A stretch of DNA of 57,347 nucleotides, from NCBI RefSeq assembly GCF_002127535.1, contig NZ_MUBJ01000025.1, positions 1-57,347 on the forward strand, read 5' to 3'. The DNA comes from Xenorhabdus vietnamensis (lineage in GTDB: Bacteria > Pseudomonadota > Gammaproteobacteria > Enterobacterales > Enterobacteriaceae). This document shows positions 49,742-57,347 of this stretch, in pieces; position 1 is the first letter of the stretch; the number at the start of each line of letters is the position of its first letter. Below the pieces are notes generated by a model, which saw only the letters and a program-made list of their open reading frames with translations, ran no database searches and was not told where the DNA came from. The translations under genes were made by a program, and so were the position numbers.

Positions 49742-51265
49742 TTATTCAGTGGCCGGAAGTTCAGACTCATTATCATGCTGACTTTCTTCACCATCCGCAT
49801 CATCATAGGATTCGGCAAGACTATTATCAAGCAGGAATTGATGTAAGCTGGACTCTTTGTCGTTTAATTTAACTTTGTCATTAGCATAGTGGAAGTTAAG
49901 GCCAATAACTCCATTTTTATTGGTGATAAATTTACTTCCATTGCGTACAACAGCTTGTACTTGCTGCTCAACTTCAATTTTAGTGGCGGCTTTGTCTTTA
50001 CCGTCTAGCTCATTTGCTTGTGCGATAGATTCTATTAACATAGCTTTAGGTATGTTAATGTTCAATGATAAATCTTTAACCAAAGAACGGATCATTTCTT
50101 CAGGTTCCATACGGTATACCGTATTTTTATCTTCCGGAATGTTTTGTAAGGAAAGTCTGAAATCCACTGAACTTTCACCTTCACTGTTTTTCCACTTGAA
50201 AGGTGAAATGCTGAATTGTGGATTTTTGTTCAGGAGTAGGTGCAAGTTACTGAGAATAGTGTAGGAAGTCATATCATTAGATAATCCATCCACAGTCAAT
50301 GTTTTTTGTCTTGCATCATTATAGGCCTGATTAAATTTACGCACAGACTGACCATCTAACTTTTCCAGGCCCAGTTCTAACTTACCGGAACCTAATTCTA
50401 TATCCTTAATTTTTACACCATCAATGCTACTGGTAACTTTGATATTTAGATTCTCTTTATCCTCGTGTGAATTAGTAGTGATTTTTATCCCTTTGAGAGA
50501 AATATTGGGTTCATTAGGAATTCCATTTATGCTGAATTCGCCAACGCTATAACTTTGATCGCCTACATAAGTATCGAAATTACCTTTTTTATTATCCCCT
50601 TTGAAATCAATTCCTTTAAGCGAAATTGTTTCTTTTTTGGCAGGATCACTGAAAGATAATTCTTCACTTTTTGCAGTGAATGAAAATACGCTTAAATTGC
50701 GGTCAGTATTGGCGCTGATTTTTGCTCCTGCAAATGATAGAACCCGATGATCACCATTTTTATTGATTTTGGTATAATTAATCGGGATAAAATCAATATT
50801 GGCAGAGAGTGAACCACTATAGCCAACGTTAGTATCTGCTCTAAACAGTGATTTCCCATCTGTGAAATTAAATAATTCTTTTAGTGCATCGCTTTTTTCA
50901 AGTTCTGAATGGATAGAAGCCATTTTCGGCACCAGACTGAATGTTTTCAGATTGGAAATGGGGAATGGCCCGTGATCAATAGTCGATTTGAAAATAATTT
51001 CTTCATTTGGTTTAATTCCCACCTCTTTCATACCGCCTTTGGTGGTTAAGATCAAACGGACATCAGAACTGAAAATACCTCGTTTGAAATCTTTTGCTTG
51101 CCATTCGAACCCACTTTCAGGTGCTGAATTTTTCAGTTCAATGTTTGTTTTTTCTATGAAGCGATCTAAACGACTTTCAAGTTGCTTACCTGTATACCAT
51201 GACGCTCCGGTCCATACAGCACCCAGAGCAACAACAATGCTTACTGCAACTAACGATCTTTTCAT
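49742..51265 (-). CDS. ydgA: DUF945 family protein YdgA
   Basis: 507 residues from the ATG at 51265, giving the conserved start MKRSLVAVSIVVALGAVWTG; the frame runs 11 codons further up. An N-terminal signal-anchor helix (3-20) and a long periplasmic beta-rich region follow. DUF945 blocks seen: VDHGPFP-type (IDHGPFPISNLK), GYSGSLSANI, GSGKLELGLEKLDG and FKWKNSEGESS. E. coli YdgA is the orthologue; precise role unknown. An acidic tail (DDADGEESQHDNESE) is added here. A hairpin with AGAACCCGA/TCGGGTTCT lies about 40 bases past the stop. Confidence 0.92.
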   Translation of the reverse strand: MKRSLVAVSIVVALGAVWTGASWYTGKQLESRLDRFIEKTNIELKNSAPESGFEWQAKDFKRGIFSSDVRLILTTKGGMKEVGIKPNEEIIFKSTIDHGPFPISNLKTFSLVPKMASIHSELEKSDALKELFNFTDGKSLFRADTNVGYSGSLSANIDFIPINYTKINKNGDHRVLSFAGAKISANTDRNLSVFSFTAKSEELSFSDPAKKETISLKGIDFKGDNKKGNFDTYVGDQSYSVGEFSINGIPNEPNISLKGIKITTNSHEDKENLNIKVTSSIDGVKIKDIELGSGKLELGLEKLDGQSVRKFNQAYNDARQKTLTVDGLSNDMTSYTILSNLHLLLNKNPQFSISPFKWKNSEGESSVDFRLSLQNIPEDKNTVYRMEPEEMIRSLVKDLSLNINIPKAMLIESIAQANELDGKDKAATKIEVEQQVQAVVRNGSKFITNKNGVIGLNFHYANDKVKLNDKESSLHQFLLDNSLAESYDDADGEESQHDNESELPATE

Positions 51266-51437
51266 GTGAGAATTCCGTCCTTTTAACGCATATAACATGG
51301 TAAATGTATGCGTTTTGTTTTTATGCCAAAAATGGTTGTTAAGTGTATAGTCTAGCTAAAGTGATTTTAATCAGTTTTCACTGAAAATGTGATTAACAAC
51401 CTATGAAAATAATCATAACCATATGAATATAGATGAA

Positions 51438-52610
51438 TTAATTAGATACTCTAGCTATTTTCCCGTTACCGTAAATAGTTACGGTTCTCTCTATAGCAGA
51501 TAAGAAGATTGATTCACCTGAGAATAGTCTCAATTGCTGCTTATCAGTGCTGATAACCGCATGTCCTTCAGCACAAAACAAAATCGATGCTGAATCATTT
51601 TCCAATGAAAATGGTTGTTCTGAAACAGAATAAACAGAAAAACAAAAATCATTGACCGGAACAGGGTAATTTAGGGCATCTTTTTCCTGTTTTGGTATGG
51701 TTAGCAAAGTATCGGTAGATTTTGGAATAAAGTCCAGATTCGCCATTAATTCGGGAACGTCAATATGTTTGCCAGTTAAACCGGCACGCAGGACATTGTC
51801 AGAATTAGCCATAACTTCTAATGCTACACCGTCAAGGTAAGCATGAGGAGTGCGGGCATGTAAAAACATTGCTTGGCCTGGCTTGAGTTCAATTACATTG
51901 AGCAGGAGAGGGGCAAATAAACTATTATCATCGGGATAAAATAAAGTTATTTTTTTTATGGTATCCCACGGTTCACCCTGATAACTGTTTAATGCTGATT
52001 TTAAGACTGCGATTGCCAAGTGTTTTTGTTCGCCTTGCATATTGAGTAACTGTGAAAATAGAAACGATAAGTTTTGCTCGGTTGGATGATGGAGGAATGT
52101 CTGAATATCTGGATGTGCGGCAGAAACATAACCCAGCAATTGCGTGATCTCAGATAAAGGCCTAAAAGCATTCATGGCCTTGAACGGTGTCAATGCATAA
52201 ACCAACTCAGGTTTGTGATTATCGTCTTTATAGTTGCGCTGTGTTGAATCTAAAGGGATTCCCTGAGCATTTTCTTTAGCAAAGCCTATTTCAGCCGATA
52301 TCTTGTCAGGATGCACTTGAATAGACAGTGGTTGAGCGGCACACAATACTTTGAACAAGAAAGGTAAACGCTGGAATTGCTGAGCAACCTTTTCTCCGAG
52401 ATATTTTTCTGGTGCTTTGTCAATTAAGGTATTCAAGGCAATAGTTTCGCCCGTTTGAGGATCTGTGATCTGCGAACTACATTTCGGATGTGCTCCCATC
52501 CATAGTTCTGCCATTGGCTGATTGTCAGGGTTCTCGATACCATAAATATCCGTTAGGGCAGTTTTACTTCCCCAGCCATAATGTTGGATGTTGTTGGTCA
52601 TTTTCAGCAT
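51438..52610 (-). CDS. manA: mannose-6-phosphate isomerase
   Basis: 390 residues, type I phosphomannose isomerase. Zinc ligands lie in SIQVHPDK (Gln, His), NHKPELVYAL (Glu) and HARTPHAYLDG (His). It interconverts fructose-6-P and mannose-6-P, supplying mannose for GDP-mannose and allowing mannose use. Divergent from fumC across 173 bases, as in E. coli. Confidence 0.96.
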   Translation of the reverse strand: MLKMTNNIQHYGWGSKTALTDIYGIENPDNQPMAELWMGAHPKCSSQITDPQTGETIALNTLIDKAPEKYLGEKVAQQFQRLPFLFKVLCAAQPLSIQVHPDKISAEIGFAKENAQGIPLDSTQRNYKDDNHKPELVYALTPFKAMNAFRPLSEITQLLGYVSAAHPDIQTFLHHPTEQNLSFLFSQLLNMQGEQKHLAIAVLKSALNSYQGEPWDTIKKITLFYPDDNSLFAPLLLNVIELKPGQAMFLHARTPHAYLDGVALEVMANSDNVLRAGLTGKHIDVPELMANLDFIPKSTDTLLTIPKQEKDALNYPVPVNDFCFSVYSVSEQPFSLENDSASILFCAEGHAVISTDKQQLRLFSGESIFLSAIERTVTIYGNGKIARVSN

Positions 52611-52783
52611 GGCGTAATTTCCTACTAATAAAAAAGTAAATTAATTTATAGACAACAATACAATAAACACGATTAGGTCGCATTATCGATATCAAATTTA
52701 TGGCATGATAAAAAATGCCGACTAATTTATCTGCAAAGTTTGTTGCGGCGTATTCAATTATTCTGTGTGCTAAGGAGATAGTA

Positions 52784-54178
52784 ATGGCAGCCACTCGCAT
52801 TGAAAAAGACTCAATGGGGCCTATAGAAGTACCTGCTGACCAATTATGGGGAGCGCAAACCCAGCGCTCACTGGAGCATTTCCGCATTTCTCAGGAAAAA
52901 ATGCCTGTTGCATTGATTCATGCTCTTGCATTGACTAAACAAGCAGCAGCCAGCGTCAATATGGATCTTGGTCTTCTACCCAAAGAACGTGGTGATGCAA
53001 TCATCGCTGCGGCGAAAGAGGTGTTGGAAGGCAAGCATCCGACAGAATTCCCTCTTGCTATCTGGCAGACCGGTTCGGGAACTCAAAGCAACATGAATAT
53101 GAATGAAGTGTTGGCGAACCGTGGTAGTGAGATCCTTGGGGGTGAAAGGGGCAATGAGCGCCTGATTCATCCTAATGATGATGTTAATAAGAGCCAAAGC
53201 TCTAATGACGTTTTCCCCACTGCCATGCATGTTGCGGCAGTAATTGCAGTACGTGAACATCTGTTACCAAAGCTAAAAGTGCTACAAAAAACTCTGGCAG
53301 ACAAAGCTGAAGCATTTAAAGATATCGTAAAAATTGGCCGTACTCACTTACAAGATGCAACGCCACTGACCTTAGGCCAAGAAATTTCCGGCTGGGCAGC
53401 TATGTTGACGCATAACTTGAAACACATTGAAGATAGCATTCCTCATGTGTGTGAACTGGCTTTGGGTGGTACAGCGGTGGGAACTGGCCTGAATACTCAT
53501 CCTGAATATGCAGTTCGTGTTGCTCAGAAAATTGCTGAATTATCCGGCCAGCCTTTTGTAACTTCACCAAATAAATTTGAAGCACTGGCAACTTGTGATG
53601 CGTTGGTTCATTCACATGGTGCATTGAAAGGTTTAGCTGCATCATTGATGAAAATTGCTAACGATGTTCGTTGGTTAGCTTCTGGTCCTCGTTGTGGCAT
53701 TGGTGAAATCTCCATTCCTGAAAATGAGCCAGGTAGTTCTATCATGCCAGGCAAAGTGAACCCAACTCAATGTGAAGCAATGACCATGTTATGCGCCCAG
53801 GTTATGGGTAACGATGTGGCGATCAATATTGGTGGAGCGTCTGGTAACTTTGAATTGAACGTATTCCGCCCGATGGTTATTCATAACTTCTTGCAATCTA
53901 TTCGTTTGCTGGCGGATGGTATGCGCAGTTTTAATGAGCATTGTGCTATTGGTATTGAACCTAACCATGATCGTATCACCCAGTTGCTGAACGAATCACT
54001 GATGTTGGTAACTGCGTTGAATACTCATATTGGTTACGATAAAGCTGCAGAGATTGCCAAAAAAGCGCATAAAGAAGGCCTGACCCTGAAGCAGTCAGCA
54101 CTTCAGTTGGGATATTTAACTGAAGTTGAATTTGATGCTTGGGTTCGTCCAGAAGATATGGTTGGTAGCATGAAGTAA
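52784..54178 (+). CDS. fumC: fumarate hydratase class II
   Basis: 464 residues from ATG 52784 (AAGGAG upstream), matching the E. coli start (M-x-T/A-R-x-EKDSMG); the longer frame to 52715 is rejected. Conserved [34 protein letters not shown] and the superfamily signature [11 protein letters not shown] with the catalytic Ser. Iron-independent, oxygen-stable fumarase of the TCA cycle. No fumA/fumB-type gene is adjacent, unlike E. coli fumA-fumC. Confidence 0.97.
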   Translation: MAATRIEKDSMGPIEVPADQLWGAQTQRSLEHFRISQEKMPVALIHALALTKQAAASVNMDLGLLPKERGDAIIAAAKEVLEGKHPTEFPLAIWQTGSGTQSNMNMNEVLANRGSEILGGERGNERLIHPNDDVNKSQSSNDVFPTAMHVAAVIAVREHLLPKLKVLQKTLADKAEAFKDIVKIGRTHLQDATPLTLGQEISGWAAMLTHNLKHIEDSIPHVCELALGGTAVGTGLNTHPEYAVRVAQKIAELSGQPFVTSPNKFEALATCDALVHSHGALKGLAASLMKIANDVRWLASGPRCGIGEISIPENEPGSSIMPGKVNPTQCEAMTMLCAQVMGNDVAINIGGASGNFELNVFRPMVIHNFLQSIRLLADGMRSFNEHCAIGIEPNHDRITQLLNESLMLVTALNTHIGYDKAAEIAKKAHKEGLTLKQSALQLGYLTEVEFDAWVRPEDMVGSMK

Positions 54179-54218
54179 TGCTTGTTATGAGCAAATAATT
54201 CACTTACGTTACTGAATT

Positions 54219-54250
54219 AAAAAACCGGAGTAAATGTTCTCCGGTTTTTT
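54219..54250 (+). terminator. fumC Rho-independent terminator
   Basis: AAAAACCGGAG / CTCCGGTTTTTT hairpin with an 8-base loop (54231-54238) and T run, 40 bases after fumC. Confidence 0.9.
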
Positions 54251-54367
54251 ATTAGGGAAATGTTGGAGTGCCTTAAATTACTGCCACTTTAATTCCACAA
54301 TTCTATTTTATTCACAAGCCCATCTGCTTTATAGAAGACAATGTACCTTATTCAGTTTTTTTGCATC

Positions 54368-55294
54368 TTAGATTTCTCTGTATAGATGTAGGCGAGGAAT
54401 TACCAATTCAAGTGGTTTGGCTTTAGGCTTATGCCTATGTTTAATTGCATTGGCGTTGTAGTTAGACAACGTACCGAGTTTGGGTTCGATTTTTTTATCT
54501 TCTGTACAGAAAACAATAACAGGAATCGGGCAAGCATATTGAACTTGTTTTTGTATTTCTGAATACCATACACGAGTAATAGGTTGTACTTTAACTGGCC
54601 GTTTAATTTTCAATACCACATCATCGGGTAGTTTCTTGATATCTGTAATCTCTAATGCTACTAATGCTGTCCATTGTTCACTGGAGTAGGGTGGGACTGC
54701 TCTTCCTGCATTATGGCTTTTTTCCAGACTTTCCAGAACTTGTTGCTTGGTAAGCTTATTAATGATGTTCTTATTGGCCCAGCCAAAATTAATAGAATCA
54801 GGGTTTAATAGGGGAGTGATAGTACGATAAGCATTCAGGGTAATGAGGCCTCGTAAGTGTTCATGAACGAATTCAAAGCGTTGCTCTTTACTAACACCTG
54901 ATTCTTTGGTAACGATATTTTCCAGCTCTATTTTTAATTGATTTACTTCATCAATTATTTCCATTGCTTCTTTATGTTGCTGGTGGTTGACAGTAAAGCA
55001 TAGTGCTCCAGGAAGGCGGCTCGCAGCTTTGCTGCTGATATTAGGATTGTTATGGTGTATAAATAGTTTTTGGTAGAAGTGTAAACCTATATTTAGTGCC
55101 TCTTTCCCGGATAGTGGATTGACTATAATTTCGGTTACTTGTTCATGTTCTGCGCCTTTCTCTATTTTAGGTAATTCAAATGCCCGGGCATCAATAAGGT
55201 TATAATCCGTTAACAATCTGACCAATTCAGCCAATTTTTCTTCTTGTTTTTTGAAGCAATTTGTCAGTGATTCTATTGAAAGATACTTATTCAT
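54368..55294 (-). CDS. tus: replication terminus site-binding protein Tus
   Basis: 308 residues from ATG 55294, which aligns with the E. coli start (M-x-x-Y); a second ATG four codons upstream (55306) is possible. Conserved across the DNA-binding core: [20 protein letters not shown] (E. coli [20 protein letters not shown], holding the His of the C6-binding pocket), [26 protein letters not shown] and IPRLHLY. It binds Ter sites and blocks replication forks from one side. A Ter site lies in its own upstream region, as in E. coli where Tus represses itself. Central regions (about 40-60, 200-230) are poorly conserved. Confidence 0.95.
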   Translation of the reverse strand: [308 protein letters not shown]

Positions 55295-55326
55295 AAATAT
55301 TCTCATTTATATCCAATACTTACATT

Positions 55327-55343
55327 TTTAGTTACAACATACT
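55327..55343 (-). promoter_or_regulatory. TerB-like Tus-binding site upstream of tus
   Basis: The minus strand reads AGTATGTTGTAACTAAA, identical over these 17 bases to my recollection of E. coli TerB, with the core GTTGTAAC and the C that flips to lock Tus. Orientation relative to tus is the same as in E. coli. It starts about 20-30 bases before the tus start, so it should both arrest forks and autoregulate tus. Confidence 0.9.
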
Positions 55344-55407
55344 ATTTAACCAAACTAAATACAACCTTGAAACACCTATATAAAGCCTATTAAAACAACT
55401 AATTTTC

Positions 55408-55638
55408 GTTCCTGAAAATCAGCGCTCACCTGACCTGGTTAATTATTTTAGGAGTGAAGCAAGTAAGGCTGTTTCTCAGGTTAATCTAACCGAGAATTAC
55501 AAATGGATAGCAGGAGAAAACTTCACACTGGCAGATATATTCATGTCACACATTCTTCTGTGGGCAAAATTATGCGGGATACCTATGGATAAGAACATCG
55601 AACACTACATCGACAGGGCAATGAAAACTCTACAATAA
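55408..55638 (+). pseudogene. C-terminal fragment of a glutathione S-transferase
   Basis: A 76-codon frame without a start codon, open upstream only to 55384 (TAA at 55381), reads the end of a GST C-terminal domain: AVSQVNLTENYKWIAGENFT, then LADIFMSHILLWAKLCGIP and a final helix. The GENFTLADI segment is the classical N-capping box region of the GST fold. The thioredoxin-like N-terminal domain and the first helices are absent, so this is the relic of a deleted gene. Confidence 0.7.
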
Positions 55639-55753
55639 CAACTAAATACAAAAAATAAGAACACAAACACCAAAAAAATGGATATTTAACAAAATTGAAT
55701 ATAGAAAATGAAAAATAAGCTACCCACATTACTTCAATGTATATCACTTAGAA

Positions 55754-55795
55754 AAATGCCGACATAAACTTTCAATTAAGTTTATGTCGGCATTT
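55754..55795 (-). terminator. ynfM Rho-independent terminator
   Basis: A perfect 18-bp stem (55754-55771 with 55778-55795, core TGCCGACATAAACTT) with a 6-base loop; on the minus strand it is followed by a T tract. It lies 10 bases past the ynfM stop. Confidence 0.9.
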
Positions 55796-55805
55796 ATATT
55801 TTTTC

Positions 55806-57068
55806 TTATTTTGGTAATTTATTGAGTTTAAAGCCTAAATAAATAGCTATAATTGTTAATAATGAAATGAATGCAGCAACACCGTTCCATGCAAAATGGA
55901 ACCAGAATACTCCACCTAATGTCCCCACAATACTAGAACCAGAGTAATAACAAAATAAGTAAAGTGATGAAGCTTGTGCTTTTGCTCGTTTAGCCCTTTG
56001 TCCTACCCATCCACTAGCCACTGCATGGGCGGCAAAAAAACCCGTTGTTAGAATCATCATTCCTAGAATAACTACCCAAATGGGGGAGAATAGGGTGATT
56101 ACACAACCAACCAACATTACACCAATGGCCACTAACAACACTTTTCCTCTGCCATGTTTATTTATTAGCGTACCAGCTTTAGCTGCGCTGTAAGTTCCTG
56201 TGAGATAAACGATAGAAAGTAATCCAACGATAGCTTGGCTCAAGTGATAAGGCGTTTCTAATAATCGATAGCCAATGTAGTTAAACATGGTGACAAAGCT
56301 CCCCATAATTAAAAAAGCTTCAGCGAATAGAAGGGGAAGGCCTTGATCACGAAAGTGTATCTTCAAATTTATAAGTAACGTTTTAGGTTTTAGTGAGCTT
56401 GATTTGAAATGCTTGGATTCCGGAAGCAGCTTCCAAAATGTAATGGCGGAGATTAGAGCAAAAGCGCCTAATAAAATGACTGCAAATCTCCACGAATAGT
56501 AATCTGAAATTACGCCAGTAATCAAACGTCCACTCATTCCTCCTATTGAGTTACCACTAATATAGAGTCCCATGGATAAAGCAACATAACTGGGATGAAT
56601 TTCTTCACTTAAGTAGGTCATTGCAACAGCAGCAACTCCACTGATAGACAAACCTACTAATGCTCTGATAAACAAGATCCCATGCCAACTTGGTACTACG
56701 GCGCTTAAGAGAGTAAAAATGGCGGCAGCAATCAGTGATATTACCATGACATTTTTACGACCAAATGCATCGGATAAAGGACCTGTGATTAGCAAACCCA
56801 GAGACAACATACCGGTAGAAAGTGATAGCGCTAAACTGCTATTGGCTGGTGAGATGTTAAATTCTTCTGACAAAATAGGCAAAATAGGTTGGATAAAATA
56901 GAGCAATGCGAAAGTTGCCAGCCCAACGGTAAAAAACGAAAGAGTGACATGTAGATATGCAGTATCTTCACGTTGAATATAATGCTGTTTACTTCTGTGT
57001 CCTGAATTAATCGTGTTTTCAACGCCAGAGACTGCTGATTTTTCACTGACGCTTTGGATTGTATTCAC
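55806..57068 (-). CDS. ynfM: MFS transporter YnfM
   Basis: 420 residues, twelve predicted membrane helices, closely matching E. coli YnfM (417). Conserved LATFALLYFIQPILP, GPLSDAFGRKNVMV (the MFS loop 2-3 motif), MTYLSEEIHPSYVALSMGLY and ISGNSIGGMSGRLI. Predicted proton-driven efflux carrier; substrate not established. Start is GTG at 57068 with AAGGAAG six bases upstream. A perfect FNR-type palindrome lies 44-57 bases before the start. Confidence 0.93.
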   Translation of the reverse strand: MNTIQSVSEKSAVSGVENTINSGHRSKQHYIQREDTAYLHVTLSFFTVGLATFALLYFIQPILPILSEEFNISPANSSLALSLSTGMLSLGLLITGPLSDAFGRKNVMVISLIAAAIFTLLSAVVPSWHGILFIRALVGLSISGVAAVAMTYLSEEIHPSYVALSMGLYISGNSIGGMSGRLITGVISDYYSWRFAVILLGAFALISAITFWKLLPESKHFKSSSLKPKTLLINLKIHFRDQGLPLLFAEAFLIMGSFVTMFNYIGYRLLETPYHLSQAIVGLLSIVYLTGTYSAAKAGTLINKHGRGKVLLVAIGVMLVGCVITLFSPIWVVILGMMILTTGFFAAHAVASGWVGQRAKRAKAQASSLYLFCYYSGSSIVGTLGGVFWFHFAWNGVAAFISLLTIIAIYLGFKLNKLPK

Positions 57069-57111
57069 GCTACTTCCTTTTCCTTATTCAGATAAAACGA
57101 ACGTTAATTAC

Positions 57112-57125
57112 TTGATTTAGATCAA
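57112..57125. promoter_or_regulatory. FNR-type palindrome upstream of ynfM
   Basis: TTGAT-TTAG-ATCAA matches the FNR consensus TTGAT-N4-ATCAA at all ten defined positions. Located 44-57 bases upstream of the ynfM GTG. The match is direct; regulation by FNR, and whether it activates or represses, is inference. Confidence 0.6.
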
Positions 57126-57231
57126 GGATAGGAATTCAAAAATATTTTGTCTAATATATTAATAGTTAGGAACAATACTTTAAAAGTATCAATTGGGTGA
57201 TAGATAATGACTACTAACATTGAACTTAGTA

Positions 57232-57347
57232 CTACAGCCGTAATTGCTCTGTAAGCCGATGATCTCCCCGGCGGCGATAGTGACATAGTTGCGCCCGGTA
57301 TTGATGCCGCCGTCTCCAGTCTGACCAATGTAAAATCTGTTCTATTG
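57232..57347 (-). mobile_element. 3' end of an IS transposase gene, cut by the window edge
   Basis: The minus-strand frame entering from the window end reads HWSDWRRRHQYRAQLCHYRR, continues RGDHRLTEQLRL and stops at TAG 57234-57232. A very basic W-x-x-W-RRRHQ tail of this kind is found at the C-terminus of several DDE transposases. GC is higher than in the adjacent intergenic DNA. Its last 18 bases recur inverted at 85-102. Element family and left boundary cannot be seen. Confidence 0.5.

Overview
The window is a chromosomal segment from a low-GC member of the Enterobacterales, most likely Photorhabdus or Xenorhabdus (Morganellaceae). Most housekeeping proteins align almost end to end with their E. 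coli counterparts, and the order trpH-yciO-rluB / btuR-yciK / sohB-yciN-topA-cysB-acnA / ribA / lapA-lapB-pyrF-yciH matches the E. coli map. The intergenic DNA is AT-rich and the accessory content (Rhs effector with type VI parts, large secreted Ig-array protease) fits insect-associated genera. Genus assignment is inference. A tus gene with a TerB-like site upstream places the segment in the replication-terminus half of the chromosome.

Layout. 1-82: degraded 3' end of an IS transposase. 268-7170: two AT-rich genes for secreted Ig-like proteins, the second carrying an N-terminal trypsin domain with a complete triad and a Gly-rich, fusion-peptide-like segment. 7405-9909: trpH, yciO, rluB. 10025-11385 (minus): btuR-yciK. 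11592-17184: sohB, a truncated yciN, topA, cysB. 17265-18433 (minus): an AT-rich islet of one unknown 279-residue protein and a doubtful small ORF. 18735-25311: acnA, ribA (minus), lapA, lapB, pyrF, yciH. 25390-28487 (minus): a class A beta-lactamase downstream of rnb.

29258-39137 is a type VI secretion payload cassette on the plus strand: a lone TssF baseplate protein, VgrG, a DUF2169 adaptor, a DUF4150 PAAR-like protein and a 1550-residue Rhs protein. The variable tip of the Rhs protein looks like an EndoU ribonuclease. No immunity gene fits in the 88 bases behind it. The five genes are packed with overlaps or short gaps and probably form one transcription unit.

39226-45654 (minus) is rnfABCDGE-nth, the ion-translocating electron transport complex with endonuclease III. 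It is followed by ydgK (minus), ydgJ and a yfeH-like transporter (plus), add and ydgA (minus), manA (minus), fumC (plus), tus (minus), a C-terminal glutathione S-transferase fragment (plus) and the MFS transporter ynfM (minus) with a perfect FNR-type palindrome upstream. The right edge cuts through the 3' end of a transposase gene on the minus strand, which shares an 18-base match in inverted orientation with the left edge. No tRNA, rRNA or CRISPR array was recognised.
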